From JAIQFR01 sp041494445 (GTDB taxonomy: Bacteria; Acidobacteriota; Polarisedimenticolia; Polarisedimenticolales; JAIQFR01): DNA of 40,451 bases. Shown here piece by piece: positions 16,662 through 25,863 of the stretch. The translations under genes were made by a program, and so were the position numbers. The notes under the pieces were generated by a model that had not been told where the DNA came from, searched no databases, and saw only the letters and a list, made by a program, of their open reading frames with translations. Numbering within the stretch: the stretch's first letter is position 1; every line of letters begins with the position of its first letter. The stretch covers positions 1-40,451 of the forward strand of contig JBGQAU010000020.1 of assembly GCA_041494445.1 (NCBI GenBank), written 5' to 3'.

Positions 16662-18095
16662 ATGAAGAAGCGTCAGCTCACCACCTCGGCCGGCATCCCC
16701 GTCGGCGACAACCAGAACTCGCTGACCGCGGGGCCCCGTGGGCCGCTGCTCGTGCAGGACTGGCAGCTGTTCGAGAAACACGCGCACTTCAACCGCGAGC
16801 GGATCCCGGAGCGGGTCGTTCACGCCAAGGGCTCGGGCGCCCACGGCACCTTCACGTGCACGAACGACGCGGCCCGTTTCACGAAGGCCGCGATCTTCGG
16901 CTCCGCCGGCAAGAAGACCGACTGCCTCGTGCGCTTCTCCACCGTGGCGGGTGAGCGCGGCGCGGCCGACGCCGAGCGGGATGTTCGAGGCTTCGCGGTC
17001 AAGTTCTACACCGAGGAGGGCAACTGGGACCTGGTGGGCAACAACACCCCTGTGTTTTTCGTCCGCGATCCGTATAAGTTCTCCGACTTCATCCACACGC
17101 AGAAGCGCGATCCCGGCACGAACCTGAGAAGCCCCGTGGCCATGTGGGACTTCTGGTCTCTCTCGCCCGAGAGCCTGCATCAGGTCACGATCCTCTTCTC
17201 CGATCGAGGCCTGCCGAAGAGCTACCGGCACATGCACGGCTTCGGGAGCCACACCTACAGCTTCATCAACGCGAAGAACGAGCGCTTCTGGGTGAAGTTC
17301 CACTTCAAGACCCTTCAGGGGATCGCCAACCTGACGGACGAGGAGTCGGCGCGCCTGATCGGCGAGGACCGCGAGAGCCATCAGCGCGATCTCTTCGAGT
17401 CGATCGCTAAGGGCGACTTCCCGAAATGGTGGCTCAAGGTCCAGGTCATGCCGCAGGGCGATGCGGCCAGGACGCCCTACAACCCCTTCGATCTCACGAA
17501 GGTCTGGCCCCACCGGGACTATCCGTTGATCGACGTCGGCGTGATGGAGATCAACCGGAACCCCGAGAACTACTTCGCGGAGGTCGAGCAGTCGGCGTTC
17601 TCGCCCGCCAACGTCGTGCCGGGCATCGGCCACAGCCCGGACAAGATGCTCCAGTTCCGCATCTTCTCGTACGCCGATGCCCATCGCCATCGGCTCGGGG
17701 TGAACTACGAGACCCTGCCGGTGAACAAGCCGCGCTGTCCGGTCGCCACCTACCATCGAGACGGCGCCATGCGGTACGACGACAACGGAGGGGGCTCCGT
17801 CAACTACGAGCCCAACAGCTTCGGCGGGCCGACCGAGGATCCGCGCTTCAAGGAGCCGCCTCTGCGGATCGACGGGGCCGCCGACCGGTACGATCACCGC
17901 GAGGGCAACGACGACTACGGTCAGGCCGGGAACCTCTACCGGCTCCTGCCGCCGGCCGAGCGGGAGAGGCTGCACCGCGCGATCGCCGGCGCGATGCGCG
18001 GCGTCCCGGGAGAGATCGTGGAGCGCCAGCTCGCGCACTTCGGGAAGGCCGATCCGGCGTACGCCCGGGGCGTCCGGGAGGCGTTGAAGGCGTGA
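16662..18095 (+). CDS. katA: monofunctional haem catalase
   Basis: The ATG at 16662 follows GGAGGG by 4 bases; an in-frame ATG 20 codons upstream lacks a ribosome site. The 477-residue product is a small-subunit haem catalase that decomposes hydrogen peroxide in the cytoplasm. It has the distal His motif ERVVHAKGSGAHGTF, the catalytic Asn region LVGNNTPVFFVRDP, and the proximal haem Tyr in FRIFSYADAHRHRLGVNY. PRCPVATYHRDGAM near residues 360-370 is the usual nucleotide-like site of this clade. Its stop overlaps a GTG that opens a photolyase-like remnant (GTGA), so it may once have been the first gene of an operon. It is divergent from the DUF134 gene. Confidence 0.95.
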   Translation: MKKRQLTTSAGIPVGDNQNSLTAGPRGPLLVQDWQLFEKHAHFNRERIPERVVHAKGSGAHGTFTCTNDAARFTKAAIFGSAGKKTDCLVRFSTVAGERGAADAERDVRGFAVKFYTEEGNWDLVGNNTPVFFVRDPYKFSDFIHTQKRDPGTNLRSPVAMWDFWSLSPESLHQVTILFSDRGLPKSYRHMHGFGSHTYSFINAKNERFWVKFHFKTLQGIANLTDEESARLIGEDRESHQRDLFESIAKGDFPKWWLKVQVMPQGDAARTPYNPFDLTKVWPHRDYPLIDVGVMEINRNPENYFAEVEQSAFSPANVVPGIGHSPDKMLQFRIFSYADAHRHRLGVNYETLPVNKPRCPVATYHRDGAMRYDDNGGGSVNYEPNSFGGPTEDPRFKEPPLRIDGAADRYDHREGNDDYGQAGNLYRLLPPAERERLHRAIAGAMRGVPGEIVERQLAHFGKADPAYARGVREALKA

Positions 18096-18238
18096 GCGGC
18101 CGGATCGCCCCGACCCTCCTCTGGTTCTGGCTGGACCTCAGGCTCGAGGACAACGCCGCCCTGCGCGCCGCGGCGGGTCGATCCTGTTTCGCTCTCCCGG
18201 CGATGCCCCGCAGCATGCCCTCGAACGCGAGCGCGTGA
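18092..18238 (+). pseudogene. N-terminal remnant of a DNA photolyase/cryptochrome
   Basis: From a GTG that overlaps the catalase stop, the frame reads SGRIAPTLLWFWLDLRLEDNAALRAAAG, which matches the conserved start of CPD photolyases (LVWFRRDLRLEDNPAL). After about 30 residues the resemblance ends, and the frame stops at 18236-18238, whereas photolyases have about 450 residues or more. None of the FAD-binding region is found in the 80 bases before the protease gene. It is best read as a photolyase gene deleted after its first strand. Catalase and photolyase together would have formed an oxidative/light-damage pair. Confidence 0.7.
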
Positions 18239-18317
18239 ATCGGATAGACCGGGATCGCGGCCGTTCAGCGACACGTTGCGGACGTCGAGGTCGAGGCCGG
18301 CATCCGGCGCTCCTCGC

Positions 18318-21300
18318 TCACGGGCACGCGTTGTTGGTGACGTGGCTCACGATCCCGGGACACGCCGTCGAGGCGCCGGAGTAGTCGATCTCGGCGCCCG
18401 ACGGCCTGCGGCCGTAGCTTCCGTCGGTGCCGGCGCCGTCGGTCGCGGCGGCGACGAACCACGAATTGCCCGGGATCGCGAGCGTGGCCGTGCCGGTCGG
18501 CGGGAGGCTGCAGTCGCCGCCGGTGAACGCGGCGAAGCTCCCCATCGCTCCCCGATACACGTTGACCGCCGTCGCCGGACACTGCGACGCGTCCCAGGTC
18601 ACCACGACGCTCGCGCCGCTCCTCGAAGCCCTCATCGCCTGACCCGGCACGACGGTGCCGTCGGGAACCGGCGGAGGTCCCGCGGAGGCCGTGGTGCACG
18701 CGCCGGGGACCATCGCCTTCGTGACCGAGACGTCGTCCACCTGCCAGCTCCCGCCGGGGTACAGGTAGTCCCCCGAAAGGTGGAAGCGGATCTTCACGTC
18801 GCCCCCGGCCCAGTTCGCGAGGGACGCGGCGTACGTCGAGTAGGCGGCTCGGGGCCCCGTGAAGTAGTTCCCCGCGTTCTGGGTCGTCGGGCAGTCGTTG
18901 AACGCGAAGTCGACCGTCGCGGGGTAGTTCGGCGCGAGCGGCACGCGGGTCCAGTTCGTGAACGACGGCCCGACGGCGATCTCGACCTGTCCGAGGGAGC
19001 CCTCGCGGCCGAAGATCTCGCCGTAGGGGTCGTACTCGAGGTCGTGCTTCGTCGAGAACAGGAGCCCCGGGCCCTGTCCCGGACCGGCGAGCGTGAGCGC
19101 GGGACTCGTGAGGTCGGCGCAGACGCCCCCGGAGCTGGACGCGGTGTACACCTTCGGTCCCGCGTTGCCGCCGGTCGGCGAGCCGGTCCAGGGGGGCGCG
19201 GCGGCGAACTTGGCGGCTCCCGTGTCGCCGGCATCGTCGGTCCAGGTCCCCAGCGTCAAGGGACCGTCGGGGGCGACGGGAAGGGCCACCGTGTTCGTCT
19301 CCTCGTTCCCGCCCCGGCACGGTCCGCCGTGGCCGCTCGACGCGTCCTCGGCGCGGACGACGTACCAGCGCGGCGACCCGCCGACGAGGTCGACCGAGTC
19401 GGTGAATGACGACCCGACGAGGCAGCGCGCGATGCGGCTCGCGGGTCCCGGCGGGAACCCGCTCGTCGTCCCGCGGTACACGTTGTAGCGCGCGTCGCCG
19501 GGGCAGTAAGGCGTCGCCGGGTCCCATGTCAGCGTGACGGCGCAGCGCGACAGGCCCGCGCTCAGGGCGGTCTCGATCCCGCGGAAGGAGGGGGAGAGGG
19601 AACAGTCACCGCTCGGCACGATCGCGGCGCACGGCGACGGCTCCGACTCGCAGGCGCCGGCCGCGTCCGACGTGGCGGCCACGAAGTAGCCGTAGGTCAC
19701 GCCGCCCGAGACGGTCGTATCAAGGAACGACGTGCCCGTCACCGCGCTCGCGACGGGAGTGGACGGGCCGCCCGGGCAGGAGCCGAGGCTGCGGTAGACA
19801 TTGTACGCGGCGGCTCCCGCCACGGGGCTAAACGAGACCAGCACCTCGCGGTCCGCGGGAGTCGAGAGCGACGGCGCGCCGGGAGCCGCGGGGGCCGGGC
19901 AATCGGCGAGCGCGCCGCGGACAACGAGCGCGAACGGCTGAGGCGCCCACGGCACCGACACGCCGCGGACGCGGATCACCCACCTTCCGGCGGCGGGCGA
20001 CTCGAACACCAGACGCTCGACGACGTTGCGCGCGTCATGGGGGTCCGCGGGGTTCGACGTGGGAACCGGCAGCCCGCTCGACGGGTCGATCGTCTGGAAC
20101 CAGACGTTGCCGGCGGGGTCGACCACCTCGAGTTCGATCTCGTTCACCCTCGCGACCGCGGCGTTGATCGCCGCGGGATAGTCGGTCCAGACGAGCGTCG
20201 CGCGGAGCGGAGAGCCCGCCGAGACGTCGTACGCGTGGGGGACCACGCCTCCCGTCGCGATTCCTTCGCGGTGGTCGTCGACCCGGAGCTGGAACGCGCT
20301 GCCCGCAAAGGGGAGCGACCGGTCGAGCTGCACGCGGCCGTAGCCGGACACGAAGTCCGGGTAAGGCGCCGACGCGCCGAGGGGGACGGCGCCGTCGATC
20401 AGCGTCGCCTTCACGAGCGCCGCGCTCGGGGCGAAGCCTTGCGCGGAGTTGCGCGTCCCGCCCGGATAGAAGCCTGCCGTGTAGTACTCCCGCACGAGGG
20501 CCGCGAGTCCCGCGACGGTGGGCGCCGCCATCGACGTGCCGTCGAGGGAGCAGCTCGCGCAGTTGTTCGAGAGGAGATTCGCGTCGGACGCGGCCGAGAC
20601 GGTGGACTCGCCCTGGGCCGCCAGCGTCGGCGACAGGCGCCCGTCCTCGACCGGGCCCGGGCTCGAGACCTCCGACGGCGTCGAGGCGGCGCTCCCGTGG
20701 CCCAGAGCACCCACCGAGATCGGGTTCTTCGCGTTGGCGGGCGTTCCTACCGCGACCGGCGGCGGGCAGTAGAGCCCCGCGTTCCCGGCGGCGGCGACGA
20801 CGAGCAGGTCGGGGTGGGTCCACATCGCGAGGTCGGCGTCGCGCGCGTACGAGTCGTACGGCATCGTGCATCCCGGCGTGCACTCTCCGAGGAGGTCGTA
20901 GCAGGCTCCGCCCCACGAGTTCGAGTGGATGCGGGCGCCGCTCTGATACGCGACGTCGGTCAGGTTCCACAGCGTTCCGCCGAGATCGTTCAGGTACTCG
21001 AACCCGTCCCCCATCTCCTCGACGACGAGCTTCGCGCCCGGCGCGAGGCCGTCGCCTCCGTTCCGGTTGGGCGTCGCGAATCCGGCGCAGTCGGCGTACG
21101 GGGCCGCGTCGCCGGCGAGCGTTCCCGAAGTGTGCGTCCCGTGGCCGGAGGTCCCGGTGATGGTGGCGGGGCAGGTGTCCTCTTCGCCCGCGGGGCCGCC
21201 CGACCAGTTGTAATAGAGGATGTCCTTGCGGCGGCTCGGCGCCGGCGCCGCAACCGGGCACGGCGCGAGGCCGCAGGACGCGACCGGCGGAGGGCCGTTG

Positions 21301-22115
21301 ACCGCGTCGCGGAAGTAGCACGAATCGTAGTCCTGCGCGATGTCGGCGATCGCCACGATCTGGCCGCACCCGAAGAGGCCGTGGTCGAAGATCGGGGTCT
21401 CTTGGGGCGAGGGGCCGACGAACGACTGGTGGACCCAGACGGCGTCCTGATTGAAGGACCGGACCGGCCGCGCGATCTCGATGGCCTCGACCTCCGGGAG
21501 GGACGCGAGGGCCGAGAGCATCGCCGCGAGGCGCGCGGCGGGGATCGCCGCCGTCACGCGCCACGCGCCGTCCCTTCCCGAAGGCGCGGCGACTGCGCCG
21601 AGCCCCGCGACGATCTCGACGACGCGTCGCTCGGGCTCGCCCCCGGCGACCACCACGCGGACGGCGGTGGCTCCCGGCGGGGACGCCGCGCGCGCGGCGA
21701 GCCGGGGCTCGATCTTGAGGTGAGGGGGCATCTCGCCGAGCCAGGCGATGAAGGACAGGCGGCGCACCGACGCCTCCGCCTCCGGGGTCAGGCGGACCCG
21801 GTATCCGTTGCGCGGGACGTAGTCGAGCACCTCCGCGCCCGCGACCTCGAGCTGACGTCTCTCGTCCGTGTCGAGAGGGGCGCGCGCGATTGCGACGAGG
21901 TAGCGGCGGTTGCCCGCGCTCACCTGGATCGCCGCCGCGCGAAACCACGGCGGGGCCGCCGCCCCGTCCTCGAGCGGACGGAACGCGCCGCCCGCAAGGG
22001 TGAGCTCGACGCGCGCTCCCGCCGTGCGACTCCCGGCGTCCGCGGACGCGGCGACGACGGAGGTGATGAAGACGACGAGCCCGTAGAGGACGTGCCTGAG
22101 AATCCTTTTGCGCAC
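18318..22115 (-). CDS. large secreted subtilisin-like (S8) serine protease with C-terminal fibronectin-like modules
   Basis: The GTG at 22115 follows GAGGTG and gives a clean signal peptide (VRKRILRHVLYGLVVFITSVVAASA). The 1265-residue protein has a propeptide-like region, then the S8 triad: Asp in VAIADIAQDYD (near 256), His in GHGTHTSGTLAGD (near 323) and Ser in GTSMAAPTVAGLAAL (near 528). A jelly-roll/P-domain-like segment follows (about 600-730). Repeated modules with the signature YNVYRSLGSC / YNVYRGTTSG / VNVYRGAMGS resemble fibronectin III domains and are separated by a MAM-like segment. Many paired cysteines suit an extracellular life. It presumably digests proteins outside the cell or is anchored at the surface; no sorting domain was recognised. 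Confidence 0.92.
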   Translation of the reverse strand: MRKRILRHVLYGLVVFITSVVAASADAGSRTAGARVELTLAGGAFRPLEDGAAAPPWFRAAAIQVSAGNRRYLVAIARAPLDTDERRQLEVAGAEVLDYVPRNGYRVRLTPEAEASVRRLSFIAWLGEMPPHLKIEPRLAARAASPPGATAVRVVVAGGEPERRVVEIVAGLGAVAAPSGRDGAWRVTAAIPAARLAAMLSALASLPEVEAIEIARPVRSFNQDAVWVHQSFVGPSPQETPIFDHGLFGCGQIVAIADIAQDYDSCYFRDAVNGPPPVASCGLAPCPVAAPAPSRRKDILYYNWSGGPAGEEDTCPATITGTSGHGTHTSGTLAGDAAPYADCAGFATPNRNGGDGLAPGAKLVVEEMGDGFEYLNDLGGTLWNLTDVAYQSGARIHSNSWGGACYDLLGECTPGCTMPYDSYARDADLAMWTHPDLLVVAAAGNAGLYCPPPVAVGTPANAKNPISVGALGHGSAASTPSEVSSPGPVEDGRLSPTLAAQGESTVSAASDANLLSNNCASCSLDGTSMAAPTVAGLAALVREYYTAGFYPGGTRNSAQGFAPSAALVKATLIDGAVPLGASAPYPDFVSGYGRVQLDRSLPFAGSAFQLRVDDHREGIATGGVVPHAYDVSAGSPLRATLVWTDYPAAINAAVARVNEIELEVVDPAGNVWFQTIDPSSGLPVPTSNPADPHDARNVVERLVFESPAAGRWVIRVRGVSVPWAPQPFALVVRGALADCPAPAAPGAPSLSTPADREVLVSFSPVAGAAAYNVYRSLGSCPGGPSTPVASAVTGTSFLDTTVSGGVTYGYFVAATSDAAGACESEPSPCAAIVPSGDCSLSPSFRGIETALSAGLSRCAVTLTWDPATPYCPGDARYNVYRGTTSGFPPGPASRIARCLVGSSFTDSVDLVGGSPRWYVVRAEDASSGHGGPCRGGNEETNTVALPVAPDGPLTLGTWTDDAGDTGAAKFAAAPPWTGSPTGGNAGPKVYTASSSGGVCADLTSPALTLAGPGQGPGLLFSTKHDLEYDPYGEIFGREGSLGQVEIAVGPSFTNWTRVPLAPNYPATVDFAFNDCPTTQNAGNYFTGPRAAYSTYAASLANWAGGDVKIRFHLSGDYLYPGGSWQVDDVSVTKAMVPGACTTASAGPPPVPDGTVVPGQAMRASRSGASVVVTWDASQCPATAVNVYRGAMGSFAAFTGGDCSLPPTGTATLAIPGNSWFVAAATDGAGTDGSYGRRPSGAEIDYSGASTACPGIVSHVTNNACP

Positions 22116-22242
22116 GGCGGCACCTCGTCGCGCGGGGGGCGCGGCTCTCGTCCCGAATATAGCGCGCCGGTAAGGGGGTGGGGGCGCCCAAGTCACGAGA
22201 GGGGCGAGTACAAAAACGTACCTGGCCGGGCGCCGGGGGACG

Positions 22243-24546
22243 CTAGCCCTCGCGGTGTTGCAGCGCGAGCGCCGCGGCCTCGCGGACCCGTTCTCGCGGG
22301 TCTTTCCGCGCGAGGTCGGTGAGCAGCGCCGTCGCCTCGGCGGTGCCGACGGATCCCAGCGCCCTCGCCGCCGTCACCCGGACCTCCGTCGGTTCCGTCC
22401 GGCCGAGGATCCCCTTTCGACCGAGGAGCTTCGCCAGCACCTGGTAGGCCTCCGGCGAGCCGCTTCGCGCCAGGCCCAGGATAGCTTCTTGGCGGACTCC
22501 CAAGGGAGCCGCGTCGTAGGGCTGTGACCTTTCGCAGAGCTTGGTCAGGACGCCCGAGGCGCCGCCGCTTCCAGGAAAGCCGGAAAGCGCGGGAACGGCC
22601 GCAATCTGGACCCTGGGATTGTCGTCCTCAAGAGCGGCCAGGATCTTCCTCTCGCACTCCGGCTTGCCGAAGCGCGAGATCGCGCGCACGGCCTCCTTGC
22701 GCACGCGGGCGTCCTCGTGGGAGGCGACCCGGAAGAGCTCGGGCAGCACGCTTTCGTCCGCAACCTCGCCGAGAATCGAGACGACGTTGCGCACCAGGTA
22801 CCACCGCGGATCGTCGAGCGCGCCGACGAACGGGAGCCAGGTCCGCCTTGCCATGTCCTTCAGCAGGTTGATGAGCCGCGCGCGCCGGGGGCGATGGTCC
22901 TCCTGCGCCAGAGCCTCCAACACGTGGCGCACGCAGGTCTTCGACAGGATCTCCACCGCGTCCGCGGCGCCCGTGCAGGTTCCTTCGATCGCGGCGTCAA
23001 GCAGTCGCCCGCGAGCCGCCGCGTCGATCGAGCCGGCGAGGGCCGCCGCCAGCAGCTTGCCCCTCGCGCTCGCCGCCGGGTCCCGGGCCGCGCCGAGTCG
23101 ATCGGCCTCCCGCATGATTTCGAGCGCGGCTCCGAACTCCCCCTCGCGCACGCTCGCGGCCGCGACGCTGGCGAGGCCCGCCGCCATGCGCGCCGCCACC
23201 TCCTCGTCCCGCTCGTCCACGAGCCGGTCGAGGAGCGCGCGCGGGATCCCCCGGAGCGCTTCGTTTCCCTTGCCGGCCGTCTCCACGACTCGCACAACGC
23301 CGGGAACGTCGCCGGCCACCCTGCGGCGCACGGCGGCGTCCGGCGAGGCGAGGCCTTGGAGGAGCTTGTCGACGAGGCGGCTCGCGTCCTCGGTCCGTCC
23401 CGCGTCCAGGAGGGACGTCAAGGCGATCTCCACGTGGGCCGAGTCGGCGCGCCAGAGGTAGTCGTTCCTGTGGAGCAGGGCGAGCCTGCGATCGTCGTCC
23501 ATCTCCGTCCACAGGAGCCGTGTCACCAGCTCCCTGTACTCCTCCGCGCCGACGCCCAGGCGCGCGAACTCGCGCTCCGCCGCCGCGAGCGCGTCGGCGC
23601 GGCGCCCTCGCCAGGCCGACGTGCGGTTGAGCATCCTGGCGAGCGGACGGTAGTCCCCGTGGACCCGCGGGTAATGGAGCGCCATCAGGTCGCCGACGGC
23701 GGCGGGTGCCAAGGCCTCGATCGCCTCGGCGACGTGCCGGTGCGCCGAGCGTGGACCCGCGTGCTCGGAGAAGAGTAGAACCTGGGTCTCGGGGGCGCAG
23801 CCGATTACCGCACGGCCGATATCCTCGAGGATCTCCTGCCGGCCGCGGTCGCGCTCGTCGATGGCGCGTCCCGCCAGCGCCTCGAGCGTCCCCGCGACGA
23901 ACCCCGCGAGCGTCGCCACGTTCCCGGCTTGCCGCGCCTCCCGAGCCGCCGACTCCAGCGCCCGTCCGAGGTCGTCGGGGTCGCCCGAAAAGACGGCCGT
24001 CGCGGTGGACGTTCCCTCGGGCCCGGCCGGGGCGCCGGGCGGGGTCGCCCGGAGGCGGGTGAGGAGGTCGACGAGCGCCGCTTGCCTCAGGGAGTCCGCA
24101 TCGCTCGACGCGCGGACGAACCGCGCGCGGTCCACCTGGACCGACTGCACGCCCTCGTCCTCGAGCACCTGGTCGAACCCTCCCCGCTCCTGGATCTTGT
24201 CGGGCGCGAGGAGGAGACAGCGCAGGAGGCCGAGGTGATCCGCGCAGGTGATCTCCGGCAGGAAAGAGATGCTGTCGATCCCACGCGCCGAGAGGGTGTC
24301 CACGACCTGGCGCGAGAGCAGGCGGTCCCTGTCCAGGATGTGCTCGCCGAGGAAGATCCGGCTTTCCGACCGGGCGAGGACGATCTCCCCGCGCTCGTCC
24401 AGCATCCTCCTCAGCCGCTCGTAGGCCCTGTCCACGGACTCGCGCCCCCGAGGATGCTCCGGCGAGTAGAGCCCGATGTTCCTCAGGGCGAGGCAGAAGT
24501 CCTTGAGCCAGTCGTTGGCCAGCGACGCCGCCACCTGTCCGTCCAT
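22243..24546 (-). CDS. HEAT-repeat protein of unknown function
   Basis: The ATG at 24546 follows GAGGGG by 8 bases. The 767-residue product has no signal peptide. Its N-terminal part (WLKDFCLALRNIGLYSPEHPRGRESV and RIFLGEHILDRDRLLSRQVVDTLSARGID) matches a type seen in multi-domain HEAT proteins that also begin with a GLYSPEHP-like motif. From about residue 560 it has clear HEAT/PBS-lyase repeats (YLVRNVVSILGEVADESVLPELFRVASHEDARVRKEAVRAISRFG, quoted in part, then VTAARALGSVGTAEATALLTDLARKDPRERVREAAALALQ). Such proteins are scaffolds for protein-protein contacts. It stands alone on the minus strand between the protease and the small peptide gene, so no partner can be named. Confidence 0.85.
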   Translation of the reverse strand: MDGQVAASLANDWLKDFCLALRNIGLYSPEHPRGRESVDRAYERLRRMLDERGEIVLARSESRIFLGEHILDRDRLLSRQVVDTLSARGIDSISFLPEITCADHLGLLRCLLLAPDKIQERGGFDQVLEDEGVQSVQVDRARFVRASSDADSLRQAALVDLLTRLRATPPGAPAGPEGTSTATAVFSGDPDDLGRALESAAREARQAGNVATLAGFVAGTLEALAGRAIDERDRGRQEILEDIGRAVIGCAPETQVLLFSEHAGPRSAHRHVAEAIEALAPAAVGDLMALHYPRVHGDYRPLARMLNRTSAWRGRRADALAAAEREFARLGVGAEEYRELVTRLLWTEMDDDRRLALLHRNDYLWRADSAHVEIALTSLLDAGRTEDASRLVDKLLQGLASPDAAVRRRVAGDVPGVVRVVETAGKGNEALRGIPRALLDRLVDERDEEVAARMAAGLASVAAASVREGEFGAALEIMREADRLGAARDPAASARGKLLAAALAGSIDAAARGRLLDAAIEGTCTGAADAVEILSKTCVRHVLEALAQEDHRPRRARLINLLKDMARRTWLPFVGALDDPRWYLVRNVVSILGEVADESVLPELFRVASHEDARVRKEAVRAISRFGKPECERKILAALEDDNPRVQIAAVPALSGFPGSGGASGVLTKLCERSQPYDAAPLGVRQEAILGLARSGSPEAYQVLAKLLGRKGILGRTEPTEVRVTAARALGSVGTAEATALLTDLARKDPRERVREAAALALQHREG

Positions 24547-24673
24547 CGTCCGGTCCCCTCGAGCGGCACGGTCGCTCGTATCCCGTGGATTCAATATGGG
24601 TTCCGCGAGCCCGGCGGTCAAAGGGAGCCACTTGTGCCGTGGGAAGCCGCGTCGAGTGGAGGTCGTTGTTGTC

Positions 24674-24703
24674 TCGACAGCGGGAGACGAACGCGCCTAT
24701 ACT
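24674..24703 (+). promoter_or_regulatory. sigma-70-type promoter for the small secreted peptide
   Basis: TCGACA (24674-24679) and TATACT (24698-24703) are separated by 18 bases and match the -35 (5 of 6) and -10 (5 of 6) consensus. The predicted start near 24710 leaves a leader of about 118 bases before the ATG at 24829. Confidence 0.5.
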
Positions 24704-24828
24704 CGCCGCCGTAAAGTGGACTTGCCGCGCTTCGGTCCCGCGCCGGGCGGCACGGGGGACGAGGCCGGCGGCTTCCGGGGCCCCGGTTTCCCCGTCAAGG
24801 CCCCGTGTCGCAAAGGGGGGAAATAATA

Positions 24829-25098
24829 ATGAAGCGGTTTCGTGCTCTGTGGAACGTCAAGGTCCTGCTCGCCGTCGTCGTGCTCGTCATCGGGGTGGGG
24901 ATCTACGTCGCTAGCCTGCCCACGGCCGACGCCCTGTTCTGTTCCGGTGTCTCCGTCTACTACAGCAACGCGACGTACAAGACCGTGGTCGGCGCACGCG
25001 GGACCGGCTGCTGCGGAGAAGTCATCAACTGGGGCGTGATCACGAAGTACGTGAAGTGCGAGAGGATCTACTGCCTCGACGTGCTCTGCCCGAACTAG
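24829..25098 (+). CDS. small secreted Cys-rich protein, DUF6289-like
   Basis: The ATG at 24829 follows GGGGGG and an AT-rich spacer. The 89-residue product has a hydrophobic segment (about 13-30, KVLLAVVVLVIGVGIYVA) that ends near ALPTADALF-like residues, so it is either a signal peptide or an anchor. The rest, with the pattern YYSNATYKTVVGARGTGCCGEVINWGVITKYV, resembles the DUF6289 family of short secreted peptides. It has six Cys residues (CSG, CC, KCERIYC, LCPN), enough for three disulfides. It stands alone with its own promoter and a terminator-like hairpin. Such peptides are of unknown function; a toxin, metal-binding or modified-peptide role is open. Confidence 0.75.
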   Translation: MKRFRALWNVKVLLAVVVLVIGVGIYVASLPTADALFCSGVSVYYSNATYKTVVGARGTGCCGEVINWGVITKYVKCERIYCLDVLCPN

Positions 25099-25119
25099 AA
25101 GCTTGCCCTGTCTCTCGGA

Positions 25120-25151
25120 GGCGTGGGAGCGGCCGCCCGAGCTCCCACGCC
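25120..25151. terminator. bidirectional terminator-like hairpin
   Basis: GGCGTGGGAGC (25120-25130) and GCTCCCACGCC (25141-25151) form a perfect 11-bp stem with a 10-base loop between two convergent genes that end at 25098 (plus) and 25174 (minus). There is no long T run, so it may act as a pause or RNA-stabilising stem as well as a terminator. Confidence 0.6.
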
Positions 25152-25173
25152 CCGTTCCTCGTCGCCCCGGCTC

Positions 25174-25863
25174 TCACGCCGCCAGCCCCCTGATCAGATC
25201 CAGCTTGGCCGGCGCGGTCGCCGCGTGGAAGCGGCGGAGGATCTCGATCCTGCCGCCGGGGTCAAGTCGCGGCAGCGCCTCGAGGAGGCGCAGCGCCCAA
25301 CGGGCCGCGTCCCGGTATCTCGACCGCGTCGCCGGATCCACGTCCCAGATCGTCCCCTTGTGGAAGAGCTGGTAGCGGAGCCAGACGCGACGGCGCTCGT
25401 CGAGAGGCCGGCCCGAACCCGACAGGAACCGGGCGAGCACCAGATGCTTGCTCACGTTCGCGTGCAGCTCGAGCTCGAAGAGCGTCAGGGGGCGGTCGTC
25501 CCGCGCCCTCTCCGCGATGCAGAGCAGGTGGTCCAGCTCCTCGACCAGCGCGGCGAACGCGTCCACGTTGGCGTCCCCGAGCCCTTTCAGGGGCGGGTGG
25601 GACTCGAGGCAGCGGATCACGTCGTCGGGATAGTAGATGCAGGCACGGATCCCCTCCGAGGTCTCGCGGACGAGGGTCCTCGCCCCGACCCCGCAGCCGG
25701 TGCTCGTCGCGGCGGACGTGACGATCTCGACGTTCCGGTAGAGGCGACGATACCCCGCGTCGCCGATGACGAACCGCCCCACCTCTCCGAGCCCCGTGCG
25801 CATACGGTAGGTGCGCTCCAAGAGGGCCTGGACGATTTCCAGGAGAGAGACGCCCCCGGTCAC
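25174..25863 (-). CDS. unrecognised 229-residue partner of the AAA+ protein
   Basis: The GTG at 25863 overlaps the AAA+ stop (GTGA) and has GGAGGAC 7 bases upstream; the long open frame that continues further 5' lies inside the AAA+ gene in another frame and is not coding. The protein has no signal peptide or membrane segment. It has an N-terminal part with LLEIVQALLERTYRMRTGLGEVGRFVIGD and CGVGARTLVRE, and an alpha-helical C-terminal half with an acidic/His-rich block, VEELDHLLCIAERARDD then LFELELHANVSKHLVLARFL. I do not recognise a family. Translational coupling to a Clp-like ATPase suggests it is an adaptor, substrate or effector of that ATPase. Confidence 0.8.
   Translation of the reverse strand: MTGGVSLLEIVQALLERTYRMRTGLGEVGRFVIGDAGYRRLYRNVEIVTSAATSTGCGVGARTLVRETSEGIRACIYYPDDVIRCLESHPPLKGLGDANVDAFAALVEELDHLLCIAERARDDRPLTLFELELHANVSKHLVLARFLSGSGRPLDERRRVWLRYQLFHKGTIWDVDPATRSRYRDAARWALRLLEALPRLDPGGRIEILRRFHAATAPAKLDLIRGLAA

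Noticed and set aside
16457..16663. A 68-codon minus-strand frame in the spacer between DUF134 and catalase.
   Set aside because: No ribosome site or recognisable sequence, and it would cover both divergent promoter regions.
16590..18038. A 482-codon open frame opposite the catalase.
   Set aside because: The catalase has all family motifs; the antisense frame has no domain and no start context.
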